Source: Planctomycetota bacterium (GTDB taxonomy: Bacteria; Planctomycetota; Phycisphaerae; WQYP01). Taken from it: 41,759 nt of DNA. The notes below the pieces were generated by a model. That model saw only the letters and a program-made list of their open reading frames with translations. It did no database searches and was not told where the DNA came from. Numbering within the stretch: position 1 is the first letter of the stretch; every line of letters starts with the position of its first letter. Below are positions 8,129-18,948 of this stretch, in pieces. Both the position numbers and the translations under genes were made by a program. The DNA lies in assembly GCA_021810145.1 (NCBI GenBank), contig JAJZJL010000025.1:1-41759 (forward strand), given 5' to 3'.

Positions 8129-9169
8129 ATGTCCTCTAAAAAGGACCCGATAAATTGCCATCAACCGGGTAATCCGCTATACCACTGCGTTATGAATCTG
8201 CCCGCCAGAACGTCTGATAATCGTTATCGGTCACGGAAACCTGCGGGAAACGTTCTGCTCGGGTGCGGCCTGACCATAATGGGAATTCTGGAATTAACGC
8301 TGATTCTTTCCGTACAGCACATTCTCAGCGGCCCTTACGCTGAATTCGGAAATTTTATCCGCATCAATTTCACGCCTCTGATCTGGTCCGGATTCCTGGC
8401 ATTTCTTCTCGGTGCGTTAAGTCGATGGGATAACGTCCATTGGTTCAAAACCTATCGCTTTCGTCTGGCGATTTTATGGCTTTGGTCGGTGCCGGCATGG
8501 TGCTTTTTCGACTGGATCAACTTTTATTTCATGGTCGATCCGGTCACGGGGTTGCACGCATGGAATTATCAGGGTATTCCCGCAAATTATTGGGATCGCT
8601 ATGCCGGCTATTTGCTGGCCTTTGCGGCAATCGCGCCGGCGATGCTGCTGACGGCGGAATTCTGGATGCGATTCGGATTGAAAAAATGGAATTCCAGCAG
8701 GCCTGTGCGCATTGCAAGGCCCATACAGATTATCTGCCTGCTGTTGGGCGTGCTGTTTTTCACCGGCCCGTTTATTGAGCAAAGCCCCATTGCCGATCTT
8801 ATGCTTTGGGTCAGTTGGATATTTCTTCTGGATCCGATTAATTACTGGGCGGGCCGCCCGAGCATCATCGGGGACTGGAGTTCCGGCCGCTGGGGTCGAA
8901 CATTTGCGCTGATGTTCGGCGGCCTGACCTGCGGCTTTCTCTGGGAATTCTGGAATTACTGGGCCTTGGCCAAGTGGACGTATCATCTGCCCTTTCTCGG
9001 TTTCTGGCAGCATGTGCGCTATTTTGAAATGCCTGTACCCGGATTGCTTGGCTTTTTATCATTTGGTGTTGAAATATGGGTTATGTGGCAGTTCAGCCTG
9101 TTGCTTCTGAACCGATTTGTCGAGGGTGAAACCGATTCGGCTGAACGGAAAATGTATCGTTGCATATAG
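8129..9169 (+). CDS. uncharacterised polytopic membrane protein
   Basis: 346 residues with about eight hydrophobic segments, near 45-65, 80-100, 112-135, 155-180, 200-220, 225-245, 260-280 and 310-330, so an inner-membrane protein. Striking features are many Trp residues, often beside acidic or Asn residues, for example SRWDNVHWF, WCFFDWINFYF, CGFLWEFWNYWALAKW and the C-terminal MPVPGLLGFLSFGVEIWVMW. I cannot name the family. The ATG at 8129 lacks a Shine-Dalgarno sequence; an internal ATG at 8192 would remove the first 21 polar residues and still keep all the helices. The ridA-like gene follows about 27 bp later, so the two may be co-transcribed, though this suggests no shared function. Confidence 0.75.
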   Translation: MSSKKDPINCHQPGNPLYHCVMNLPARTSDNRYRSRKPAGNVLLGCGLTIMGILELTLILSVQHILSGPYAEFGNFIRINFTPLIWSGFLAFLLGALSRWDNVHWFKTYRFRLAILWLWSVPAWCFFDWINFYFMVDPVTGLHAWNYQGIPANYWDRYAGYLLAFAAIAPAMLLTAEFWMRFGLKKWNSSRPVRIARPIQIICLLLGVLFFTGPFIEQSPIADLMLWVSWIFLLDPINYWAGRPSIIGDWSSGRWGRTFALMFGGLTCGFLWEFWNYWALAKWTYHLPFLGFWQHVRYFEMPVPGLLGFLSFGVEIWVMWQFSLLLLNRFVEGETDSAERKMYRCI

Positions 9170-9196
9170 ATTTTTCTATTATGAGGAACTGTGAAA

Positions 9197-9673
9197 ATGT
9201 CGGTTATTGATGAAAATCTGGAACGTCTTAACATTATTCTTCCAACCGCGCCCAAACCTGTGGCGGCATATGTACCGTTTGTGGAGGCGGGCGGTTTTGT
9301 CTATATCAGTGGACAACTGCCCAGCCGCGACGGAAAAGTAATTTATACCGGATCCGCGCCTGGAGGAATCGATATTGCCACCGCCAAACAAGCCGCCCGT
9401 CTGGCGGCGATCAATGCCTTGGCGGTGCTCCGCGACGCGGTAAACGCGGACTGGTCGCAAGTAGTGCGAATCGTCCGTCTCGGCGTATTTGTGCAAAGCG
9501 ATCCCGGTTTTGACCAGCAACCGCAGATCGCAAACGGTGCCAGCGATTTACTGCTGCAAATCTTCGCAGACGCCGGCCGACACGCCCGTGCAGCAGTTGG
9601 TGCGTCGGCACTTCCTCTCAATGCTGCCGTGGAAGTAGAATTGATCGTTCAGATTCGATCCATAATGACCTGA
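9197..9673 (+). CDS. RidA/YjgF family protein (enamine/imine deaminase-like)
   Basis: Small trimeric cytosolic protein of the YjgF/YER057c/UK114 family. Canonical RidA hydrolyses reactive enamines and imines from amino-acid metabolism. Seen: the [21 protein letters not shown] strand pair near 32-50, the helix [17 protein letters not shown], and [22 protein letters not shown] near the C-terminus, where the arginine corresponds to the substrate-binding Arg of RidA. At about 158 residues it is longer than classical RidA (about 128), matching the subgroup with SGQ(L/I)P and [10 protein letters not shown] motifs. I prefer the ATG at 9197, 10 nt after GAGG (9183-9186), over the GTG at 9191, which is only 4 nt away. 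Its substrate is unknown. Confidence 0.85.
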   Translation: MSVIDENLERLNIILPTAPKPVAAYVPFVEAGGFVYISGQLPSRDGKVIYTGSAPGGIDIATAKQAARLAAINALAVLRDAVNADWSQVVRIVRLGVFVQSDPGFDQQPQIANGASDLLLQIFADAGRHARAAVGASALPLNAAVEVELIVQIRSIMT

Positions 9674-12184
<2,511 letters not shown>

Positions 12185-12206
12185 TTGCGCAATCAATGCG
12201 GGGCAC

Positions 12207-12235
12207 CCGCTGCGGAACAGGTTTTTCCGGAGCGG
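12207..12235 (+). terminator. stem-loop after katG
   Basis: A 10-bp stem with one mismatch (CCGCTGCGGA / TCCGGAGCGG, 9-nt loop) begins 22 nt after the katG stop. No T-tract follows, so it may be an RNA-stabilising hairpin or a weak terminator. Confidence 0.35.
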
Positions 12236-12368
12236 TAGCCCTGCGGACCGTACGGGAGATTGCCAGCGCTGGAGCGACCAGGCTCTGCGTGGCAAGGACA
12301 ATATTTATCGCCATTAACAAGGCCGCATACGGAAAGACCGGGCCACAACTCGGAAAACTTTGGCCATG

Positions 12369-12418
12369 AAATCGGAAAAGAATTCCGATTTGACACTTGG
12401 CCATCAGGCGTCTAGCAT
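12369..12418 (+). promoter_or_regulatory. trxA promoter with overlapping inverted repeat
   Basis: A perfect -35 TTGACA (12390-12395) is 17 bp from TAGCAT (12413-12418, four of six). A perfect 9-bp inverted repeat AAATCGGAA-(5 nt)-TTCCGATTT (12369-12391) runs into the first two bases of the -35, the position expected of a repressor or activator site. It could also act as the end of the katG transcript, but no T-tract follows. Confidence 0.55.
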
Positions 12419-12469
12419 TTCCATGTCGCTTTTGAGTAATGGCGATGGATAATTTTGGAGACCTTGGCT

Positions 12470-12805
12470 ATGGCCAGCGAAAATGTTTTAACAATCACCG
12501 ATGCAAATTTTCAACAGCAGGTTTTGGAGAACAACGAACCTGTTCTGGTAGATTTCTGGGCTGAATGGTGTGGCCCGTGCCGAATGCTGGCTCCCACCAT
12601 TGAAAAGCTCGCCACCGAATATCAGGGAAAAGTTAAAGTAGGTAAGGTTGATACGGATGCCAACCGTAATACCGCCATGAAGTTCAATATCAGCGCGATT
12701 CCCACCGTGATTCTGTTTAATAAAGGCCAGATTGCCAAGAAATTCGTTGGACTCCAGCCGGAACGCGAATTCAAGGCCGCTCTCGATTCGCTGGTGGCAA
12801 AGTAA
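12470..12805 (+). CDS. trxA: thioredoxin
   Basis: Cytosolic dithiol-disulfide oxidoreductase of 111 residues, complete. The active site is WCGPC with Cys34 and Cys37, preceded by VLVDFWAE; the cis-proline loop AIPTVILF and the C-terminal helix are present. I prefer the ATG at 12470, 9 nt after GGAG (12457-12460), to an upstream in-frame TTG at 12455, which overlaps that ribosome-binding site. It has its own promoter. It lies just after katG and near the RidA-like gene, which loosely groups redox functions, though the orthodox partner thioredoxin reductase is not in the window. Confidence 0.96.
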   Translation: MASENVLTITDANFQQQVLENNEPVLVDFWAEWCGPCRMLAPTIEKLATEYQGKVKVGKVDTDANRNTAMKFNISAIPTVILFNKGQIAKKFVGLQPEREFKAALDSLVAK

Positions 12806-12901
12806 CCCCGGCGTAAGCAGGGATATCCCCGGCATCGTTTGCGTAAAAAACCGTCATCCAACCGGCGTGCCAATTTTTCCGCCCTGGCATTGATCACATA
12901 G

Positions 12902-12919
12902 CCGCCGGCTTGCCGGCGG
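12902..12919 (+). terminator. GC-rich hairpin downstream of trxA
   Basis: CCGCCGGC-TT-GCCGGCGG, perfect 8-bp arms with only 2 nt between them, about 96 nt after the trxA stop. There is no T-tract on either strand. It lies between convergent genes and could slow transcription from either side. Confidence 0.3.
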
Positions 12920-13021
12920 TGGAATATCCGATGGAAACACAAGGCCATCCACGCGCGGGACGATCGTAGCCGCAATTACTTGCCGCCGAGAAAAATCGTT
13001 ACACCCCCGCGCCGCGTTTTA

Positions 13022-13375
13022 TTATTCAGATTCATTCGAATCATTGTGTCGTTTAATCGAGTCAAGCGCGCCGCGGAAGCGCGACAATATTTCCGGTGCG
13101 ACCTCAGCTTCCTTGATTATTCCGCGCGATATGGCATCAATCACACTGATATCTTCGTCTCCCATAGCGTAACGCTTGTAAAGCTCGCGGGATATTCCGT
13201 CGTGATAGCGATGAACCGCCTCATTAAGCTTAAAGACATCTATTTTCCCGCTGCGCCAGGCATCGAACGAAAAAGCGAGGTCCTGTGCCGCCGCAGATAA
13301 TTCCCGCTCATGCGCCAGCCCCGCCAGCCGACGTAATTCGCGCCTCTGCGATTTTGTAAGCAACGAGCTCTGCAT
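13022..13375 (-). CDS. conserved hypothetical protein, small helical
   Basis: About 117 residues from the ATG at 13375 (a TTG at 13381 would add two). The protein is charged and mostly helical: LTKSQRRELRRLAGLAHERE at the start, then DAWRSGKIDVFKLNEAVHRY and HDGISRELYKRY, then an acidic helix pair. From memory this resembles a widespread family of about 100 residues with no known function, in which the SQRRELRRLA...ERELS and (H/R)xxHDG(I/P)xRELY segments are conserved. There is no DNA-binding or catalytic motif I can name. Apparently broken or weak ORFs lie upstream on the same strand and may once have formed a unit with it. No ribosome-binding site is evident. Confidence 0.65.
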   Translation of the reverse strand: MQSSLLTKSQRRELRRLAGLAHERELSAAAQDLAFSFDAWRSGKIDVFKLNEAVHRYHDGISRELYKRYAMGDEDISVIDAISRGIIKEAEVAPEILSRFRGALDSIKRHNDSNESE

Positions 13376-13502
13376 AAGCAATTGTGATACTCAAAGAGCC
13401 GGTCCAATGCAAGCGACTTGTGAAAAGCCCGGGCGTGAAGCCTGGGCGGACGGACGGGATTTTGAACTACGGCAAAGCAAGGCAACCGAAGGAGCGTCCG
13501 TT

Positions 13503-13911
13503 TCAGTCTCCACATAATGCCCTTACGATCGGCATACGGTATCCGGCATCCTTCTCATGCACCTCAAGCCGGCGCGCCGCCAGCGCAACATTCGTGTAAA
13601 GTTCGGCGTAATCATTATCGCCACTTGGTTCGAGGAAAAGCTTCATCGCAACAGGCCCGCTTACGAGGTCGCGAGGATCACCGCTTATCGATACGCCGGT
13701 AAAAAACCGTTTCCCGTCGCATTTTTCGTGGGCCGATTTTCGTCTGGTATAACTTGTCCAGGACCTGAATAAACACATCGCTCTCCAATCCGATAGAGCG
13801 GTATGTGATCACACCCTGAAAGGCCGTGAAAATATTACCCGGGCGAAGTGATCCCGCTTGCCACACCGGGCCAAAAACTACTTCAAAATCGAATCGGCTC
13901 CCATTGTACAT
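13503..13911 (-). pseudogene. hypothetical gene split by a 1-nt shift in a homopolymer
   Basis: Two - strand frames join into one plausible protein. The 5' part (from an ATG at 13911) reads FDFEVVFGPVWQAGSLRPG and continues to RKMRRETVF. The 3' part in the next frame reads TGVSISGDPRDLVSGPVAMK and continues to the stop at 13503. The break falls exactly at a run of six T on the coding strand (A6 on +, 13701-13706). Removing one T restores a continuous protein of about 135 residues. This may be a sequencing or assembly error, a true null mutation, or slippage-controlled expression. I do not recognise the family. It lies just upstream of the small helical protein at 13022-13375. Confidence 0.45.
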
Positions 13912-14117
13912 GCCTGCGCAGCATAGGCACTGCGAGCCATCGCTGAGCTTTTGAAATCATCAAGGGAGAGGTCCAAATCGCAAAAACCGGCTGTGTCCGA
14001 AGAAATCGCCTCCGGCGATGTACACAGTGGCTCTAATCCCTGATCATGTGATCCCATATTCGGCGTCACCGCTTTTCGGCGACGACCGCCCAGAAAAAAA
14101 AGCTCATAGGCGGCCAC
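13878..14117 (-). CDS. weak hypothetical ORF
   Basis: 79 residues, beginning MAAYELFFLGG and ending AAQACTMGADSILK, overlapping the next - strand ORF by 34 nt. The C-terminal half (AGFCDLDLSLDDFKSSAMAR) looks protein-like; the N-terminal half looks like translated noncoding DNA. It may be a further piece of the broken gene downstream. No family is recognised and no ribosome-binding site is clear. Confidence 0.25.
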   Translation of the reverse strand: MAAYELFFLGGRRRKAVTPNMGSHDQGLEPLCTSPEAISSDTAGFCDLDLSLDDFKSSAMARSAYAAQACTMGADSILK

Positions 14118-14161
14118 CCCAAGAATCCAGAATACCGTATCCTATACAGCATCCCACCCCA

Positions 14162-15775
14162 TTAACTTACAGACGATTGGGGGGATTGGAGAATCGCGTC
14201 AATGCGAGCCAGCGTGGCATCCCGGCCAAGCAGACACAGTGTTTCCAACAGTGGCGGCGAGACCGATCCACCGCACACCGCGACGCGAAGCGTTTGCGGA
14301 GCTGATCCTCGCTTTTCACCGAGTTCAATAATTTTCTCGATAACCGGTGCCAACTGGTCCCTGGACCAATTGGTAACCAGAGCAAGCATATCTCGAATCT
14401 GTTGCAGAACGACGCGGGAATTACCTGATTCGATATGCTTTCGGAATGCGGCGGGATCCATTTTCGGTTCTTCAAAAAAGAACCTTGAATTCTCCGCCAT
14501 TTCAGCCAGAGTGCCGGTACGTTCCTGATACATGGCCAACAGTTCGCGCTGCTGCGCTTCGCCGGCATTTTTAATGGGGTATTGCGTTACAACATTAAAC
14601 GCCGCAAGATCATGCAGCAGTTCATCGATGCCGCGCCTGCGGATATATTCGCCATTCATCCACAGCAGTTTCTTACGGTCAAAGCGTCCACTGGTTTTGC
14701 CGATGGTTTCCAGTGAAAACAACTCGAGCATTTCCTCACGGGTGAGAATTTCCCGGTTTTCCCCGGGTGACCATCCAATAAGCGCAATAAAATTCAAAAG
14801 CGCATCAGATAAATATCCACTGCGGCGAAAATCCTGCACGTCGATTTCCGGCAGCGGTGCCCCCAGAGCGGTACCAATGGCGGCGGCAATACGCGAGTCA
14901 TCCGTCTTCTTATCCAGAAATTCCTTTAACTGCTCCGCGGCAATGCCGGTTATTTCAGAGAGCTTATCAGCGCTATTGCCCTGTTTGACCCACACCGCCA
15001 CAGCCACCCGGGCCGCTTTGGTTTTATCGCGCTTGGACATTTTGGTGTTATCCATGTTGAACACCAGCGGCATGTGCGCGTGGGCCGGCGGAGTCCAGGC
15101 TAGAGCATTGTACAAACCCAGATGTTTGGGCGTATTCATCAGATGTTCCTGCGCCCGCAATACGTGCGTAATGCCCATATCATGGTCATCGACCACAACG
15201 GCGAAATGATATGTGGGAAAGCCATCGGATTTACGGATGATAATATCGTCATGTTCATCGCCGCCGACGGAAATGTCGCCCAGAATCAGATCATGAAACG
15301 TGATGGTTTCAAAGGGCATTTCAAACCGCAGTACCGTCGGACCGCTTCCTGGTGCGGCGCGTCCCGGCATATTGCGGCGATAGCGAAAAGGCCGCTTCAT
15401 TTTTTCCGCGGCCATGCGCATGGCCGCCAATTGCTGCGGCGTTTCGTAGGCTTCATACGCGCGGCCATCTTTGACCAGCTTTTCCAGATAGCCGTTGTAC
15501 AGTTCCAGCCGCATGGACTGGAAATATTCATTTTTGGCAGCGCCCGGTTGCGGACCGCAGTCCCAATTCAACCCCAGCCATTGCAAATCAGCAAGAATTC
15601 CAGCGGCTGATTCCGCGGTGGAACGCACCTGATCAGTATCTTCAATGCGCAGAACAAATTGCCCGCCATGCTTTTTGGCAAAGAGCCAGTTAAATAATGC
15701 GGTTCTGGCTCCGCCAACGTGTAAAAATCCGGTGGGTGACGGGGCAAATCGGGTTTTGACCATTTTAGAATCCAT
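14162..15775 (-). CDS. gltX: glutamyl-tRNA synthetase
   Basis: Class I aminoacyl-tRNA synthetase that charges tRNA-Glu (possibly also tRNA-Gln if the organism uses the amidotransferase route). The HIGH-type motif is FAPSPTGFLHVGGARTA near residues 9-25 and the KMSKS-type motif is KMSKR at 245-249. HFAVVVDDHDMGITHVLRAQ and EHLMNTPKH are also typical. The 537 residues exceed the usual 470-490, partly because of an extra helical segment of about 60 residues directly after KMSKR (near 255-320). The start at 15775 overlaps the ubiD stop by 11 nt; a second in-frame ATG is at 15763. It is therefore the downstream gene of a ubiD-gltX unit. Confidence 0.95.
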   Translation of the reverse strand: MDSKMVKTRFAPSPTGFLHVGGARTALFNWLFAKKHGGQFVLRIEDTDQVRSTAESAAGILADLQWLGLNWDCGPQPGAAKNEYFQSMRLELYNGYLEKLVKDGRAYEAYETPQQLAAMRMAAEKMKRPFRYRRNMPGRAAPGSGPTVLRFEMPFETITFHDLILGDISVGGDEHDDIIIRKSDGFPTYHFAVVVDDHDMGITHVLRAQEHLMNTPKHLGLYNALAWTPPAHAHMPLVFNMDNTKMSKRDKTKAARVAVAVWVKQGNSADKLSEITGIAAEQLKEFLDKKTDDSRIAAAIGTALGAPLPEIDVQDFRRSGYLSDALLNFIALIGWSPGENREILTREEMLELFSLETIGKTSGRFDRKKLLWMNGEYIRRRGIDELLHDLAAFNVVTQYPIKNAGEAQQRELLAMYQERTGTLAEMAENSRFFFEEPKMDPAAFRKHIESGNSRVVLQQIRDMLALVTNWSRDQLAPVIEKIIELGEKRGSAPQTLRVAVCGGSVSPPLLETLCLLGRDATLARIDAILQSPQSSVS

Positions 15776-17285
15776 ATTCCTTCCAGCGCTGTGTGACGGC
15801 TTTTACCGTTGCTTGATCCATTTCAATTTCATCCGGCCAATCGCGTACGGTGCCTTCGCCGGGCCACTTGCGTGTGGCATCAATACCCATTTTACTTCCG
15901 GCCCCCATGGCCGGCGCGGCATGATCCAGAATGTCCAGCGGCCCCTCGGCTATGAATGTATCGCGCCTTGGATCCACATTGGCCGCCAGGTGAAACAACA
16001 CATCATCCTGATTATGCACATCGACGTGTTCATCCACCACAACGACCAATTTCGTCCAGGCCATCTGCCCGGCTCCCCATATAGCGTGAATCACTTTGCG
16101 GGCGTGATACGCATATTCCTTGCGTATTTTAATAAACGCACAATTATGAAACGCGCCGAACATAGGCAGATCATAATCGATGACATCCGGCACAATAATT
16201 TTCAGCAGCGGAAGAAACAACCGCTCCGTGGCTTTGCCCAGATAATAATCTTCCTGCGGCGGCTTGCCGACAATGGTTGTCGGATAAATCGGATTCCGTC
16301 GATGCGTAATAGCGGTAATATTAAATACCGGATATTGATCCGCTAGCGAATAAAAGCCGGTATGATCGCCGAAAGGCCCTTCGAGAACCGTTTGATTCGG
16401 ATCTACATACCCTTCAATAACAAATTCACAATTGGCCGGTACTTCCAGGGGCACGGTTTTGCAGGCGACGAGATCCAGCCCGCGCCCCAGGAGAAAACCT
16501 GCAAAGATATGTTCATCTATTCCCGGCGGCAGCGGAGCCGTGGCGGCATAGGGCAAAACACTTTCCCCGCCCAGGGTAATTGCCAGCGGGCAGGGCTTGC
16601 CAAGCCTGGCCCAGGCGCGAAAGTGCCGTGCACCGTCATGATGCGTGTGCCAGTGCATGGCCGTCATTTTTTTATCAAAAATCTGCACCCGGTACATGCC
16701 CAGATTCCGCGCGCCGGTTTCCGGATGTTTGGTAACCACCTGCCCCAGCGTGATATATTTTCCGCCATCCTTGGGCCAGCATTGAATAACAGGAAGCCGC
16801 GTAATATCCGCATCGTCCGTGTGCACCACTTCCTGGCACAAGGCCGATCCACCGCGGAATTTGGGGCCGTACCCGGCGAGTTTCAGCAGATCCAGACCTT
16901 TTTTCATCTTATCGATAAACCGCGCCGGCAACTGCGGCTGCGTTAAATCTGCGATGCGCTGAGCCAGGGCATCAAGGTTGTCACAACCTAATGCGGCGTG
17001 GATTCGGCGAAAAGAACCGAAGGTATTAATAGCCAGCGGAAAATCAGAACCTTTGACCTGTTCAAAAAGCAGGGCCTGATTAACCGCGGCGGTGCCGTGC
17101 TTGGGCGATTTGGCGGCAAATGGCGCAATTGCGGCGGGATAATCGCCATCGCGCGTGGGCGATTTACTCACGCGGTCCGCAATTTCCGCGATTTCCAACA
17201 CCGGATCCACCGGGGCGGAAATTTTACGCAATTCCCCAATTTTATCGAGTTCAGAGAGAAAATCTCGTAATGTTTCGTAGGGCAT
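15765..17285 (-). CDS. ubiD: UbiD-family prenylated-FMN-dependent decarboxylase
   Basis: Cytosolic decarboxylase of the UbiD family, which uses prenylated FMN to remove aromatic or unsaturated carboxyl groups; the quinone pathways are the usual role. I choose the ATG at 17285 (506 residues, MPYETLRDFLSELDKIGEL), which has a GGTGG just upstream, over an in-frame start at 17318 that adds unrelated residues. Seen: QALLFEQVKGSD, NTFGSFRR, and the conserved ITHRRNPIYPTTIVGKPPQE block, with the later YYLGKATERLFLP segment. A flavin prenyltransferase (UbiX) is not in the window. Whether it acts in menaquinone synthesis or on another substrate is not visible. Confidence 0.88.
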   Translation of the reverse strand: MPYETLRDFLSELDKIGELRKISAPVDPVLEIAEIADRVSKSPTRDGDYPAAIAPFAAKSPKHGTAAVNQALLFEQVKGSDFPLAINTFGSFRRIHAALGCDNLDALAQRIADLTQPQLPARFIDKMKKGLDLLKLAGYGPKFRGGSALCQEVVHTDDADITRLPVIQCWPKDGGKYITLGQVVTKHPETGARNLGMYRVQIFDKKMTAMHWHTHHDGARHFRAWARLGKPCPLAITLGGESVLPYAATAPLPPGIDEHIFAGFLLGRGLDLVACKTVPLEVPANCEFVIEGYVDPNQTVLEGPFGDHTGFYSLADQYPVFNITAITHRRNPIYPTTIVGKPPQEDYYLGKATERLFLPLLKIIVPDVIDYDLPMFGAFHNCAFIKIRKEYAYHARKVIHAIWGAGQMAWTKLVVVVDEHVDVHNQDDVLFHLAANVDPRRDTFIAEGPLDILDHAAPAMGAGSKMGIDATRKWPGEGTVRDWPDEIEMDQATVKAVTQRWKEYGF

Positions 17286-17412
17286 TATCCACCAAATAAA
17301 CAAACCACGAATCAACAATAGTAGTGCAATTTCACCGGCTTGAAAAGAAACTCAACGAAATCGCTGCTTTTTTCTTGACGCGCAGCATTGCCGCAAGGTA
17401 CGCTTGATTTCC

Positions 17413-18429
17413 ATGAACCGATTGGCACACGGAATCACGCGACTGGAATTGATTGTGGTGCTGGTGGCGGCTGGACTGCTCACTTGCCTGATCCCCACCT
17501 TAGCCAGGCCATTAACACTCGCCAACCGGGCCGTCTGCTCAGCTAACATCCGCGGCATCATCCAAAGCATGATTATTTACGCCCAAAGCAATAACGGCCA
17601 GTTTCCCTGCACACCGGGACCTGACGGCAACACCTACAGCAATGCGCCACAGGCTCCCATGGATATGCCCGCTGTTCCCACCGCCAAAGCGGTTATTTCC
17701 ACATGGTATGGCAATGGCCAAACGCCCCATGGCTCGGATTTGGGTAATCCCCTGGCCTGTTTATGGCTGCTGGTACTCCAAGGGGATGAGGCATCCAAGT
17801 GCTTTATCTGCCCATCGGATCCCATTGCAACGACGCCATCAGAGGAATATAGAACCACGGGAACGGATCAAGCGCCGCAATTTGAGGCGAATTTTGGCGT
17901 GATAAACAAAAGCGTAGAAATCAATTCCACTGGCCAGGGGGAAAGCTATTCAATCGCCTATCCGTGGCGGCCTGCCTCCGCGGGGAAAATCGCGGAAGTC
18001 GGGACCTGGTGGACGGATCATGATGGAGCAAAAGTGGCAGTGGTCAGTGATATGGCACCAGCGGATATTCCGGGATCGGCCCGGGACAACCGCATCACCA
18101 CAACACTTCCAGATGCCAACTCTTTCGGCAACTATATTTATAACTCCATGAATCACAATGGAAAGGGGCAGAATGTCGGCTATGGAGATAATCATGTTTC
18201 ATGGACCACCAACCCGTACTGCGGCGTTCACCATGATAATATTTTTACTTATTATCGCGGCAATTATACCGGCCGTGGTGATTCCCCGTCCGCTCCGCAG
18301 ACCGCCTTGAGTTTGTTGGGCCAAGCCGCCCCCGCGCCGACGATTCTCAGTTCCCAGCCTGATTATGATATTTGCATGGTCCCGGTGCGTAATGGGGCAC
18401 AGCACGCCAAAACAATGCGGAGGTGGTGA
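17413..18429 (+). CDS. prepilin-type pseudopilin, divergent H-X9-DG-like
   Basis: 338 residues from the ATG at 17413 (a TTG at 17404 adds three). The N-terminus is a prepilin site with membrane helix, HGITRLELIVVLVAAGLLTC, followed by ANRAVCSANIRGIIQSMIIY and AQSNNGQFP, matching the planctomycete family. Near the C-terminus NHNGKGQNVGYGDNHVSW resembles the H-X9-DG motif but has ten residues between His and Asp, and DN instead of DG. Cys pairs (KCFICPSD) are present. It is more distant from the two tandem pseudopilins at 4822-7601 and lacks their beta-rich insertion. The next gene starts 2 bp after its stop. Confidence 0.8.
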   Translation: MNRLAHGITRLELIVVLVAAGLLTCLIPTLARPLTLANRAVCSANIRGIIQSMIIYAQSNNGQFPCTPGPDGNTYSNAPQAPMDMPAVPTAKAVISTWYGNGQTPHGSDLGNPLACLWLLVLQGDEASKCFICPSDPIATTPSEEYRTTGTDQAPQFEANFGVINKSVEINSTGQGESYSIAYPWRPASAGKIAEVGTWWTDHDGAKVAVVSDMAPADIPGSARDNRITTTLPDANSFGNYIYNSMNHNGKGQNVGYGDNHVSWTTNPYCGVHHDNIFTYYRGNYTGRGDSPSAPQTALSLLGQAAPAPTILSSQPDYDICMVPVRNGAQHAKTMRRW

Positions 18430-18431
18430 AT

Positions 18432-18818
18432 ATGGACGCATTGCAACCCGTGAGTCCAAGCAGCGCTCCAGGAAAGCATGGGGCCATTCTCACCTGGCTG
18501 TTAACGGAAATTCCTCCGAAATCGGCGGGTGGAATTCTTGCCGTTGCGCTTGCAATGTGGGTTCCGGTATTTTTGGCGGTGTTCTTCCTTCAGGATTGGT
18601 ATCCCACTTGGGTAGGGACTCTTTGCACCGTTCTGGGTAGCGCAGCGGGGTTTTTGTCATTGGCAGGACTCGCACGAATTCGCCGGGCTTTCCGCTTAGC
18701 GAAAACGAAAGTCGGCAAGGCGGCAGTTGCTCTGGCGATCCTGCCGTTGCTGGCGATGGCTGCGATAAACATTTACATTGTTGTCGTTATTGTGGTGGTA
18801 ACGTTAAGACGCCACTGA
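18432..18818 (+). CDS. small membrane protein, hypothetical
   Basis: 128 residues from the ATG at 18432, which has a strong GGAGGT (18419-18424) inside the end of the previous gene, so the two are translationally linked. Three or four hydrophobic segments are seen near 30-52, 60-80, and 95-122, the last ending IYIVVVIVVVTLRRH. The loop RIRRAFRLAKTKVGK is basic and probably cytoplasmic. I do not recognise a family. Its coupling to a pseudopilin gene suggests a role with that protein, but this is inference. Confidence 0.7.
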   Translation: MDALQPVSPSSAPGKHGAILTWLLTEIPPKSAGGILAVALAMWVPVFLAVFFLQDWYPTWVGTLCTVLGSAAGFLSLAGLARIRRAFRLAKTKVGKAAVALAILPLLAMAAINIYIVVVIVVVTLRRH

Positions 18819-18931
18819 AAAAAACATATTGCCCGCATCCTCCGGATAAGAATCATGGCCCACGGTAAAGCCATAAACATCTGACCGCAAGGCATGGTCA
18901 TCCAGGCCCCCGGAGAACAATTATGCTGGAT

Positions 18932-18946
18932 ATGTTATAATAACAT
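18932..18946 (+). promoter_or_regulatory. rnpB promoter -10 box in a palindrome
   Basis: TATAAT (18936-18941) lies inside the palindrome ATGTTAT-A-ATAACAT. It is 7 nt from the predicted RNA 5' end at 18949. No good -35 hexamer is visible at normal spacing. Confidence 0.55.
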
Positions 18947-18948
18947 GA

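Noticed and set aside
14532-15209. A 225-residue ORF opposite gltX.
   Set aside because: Antisense shadow of a fully recognised synthetase; Ser/Arg-rich translation with no motif.
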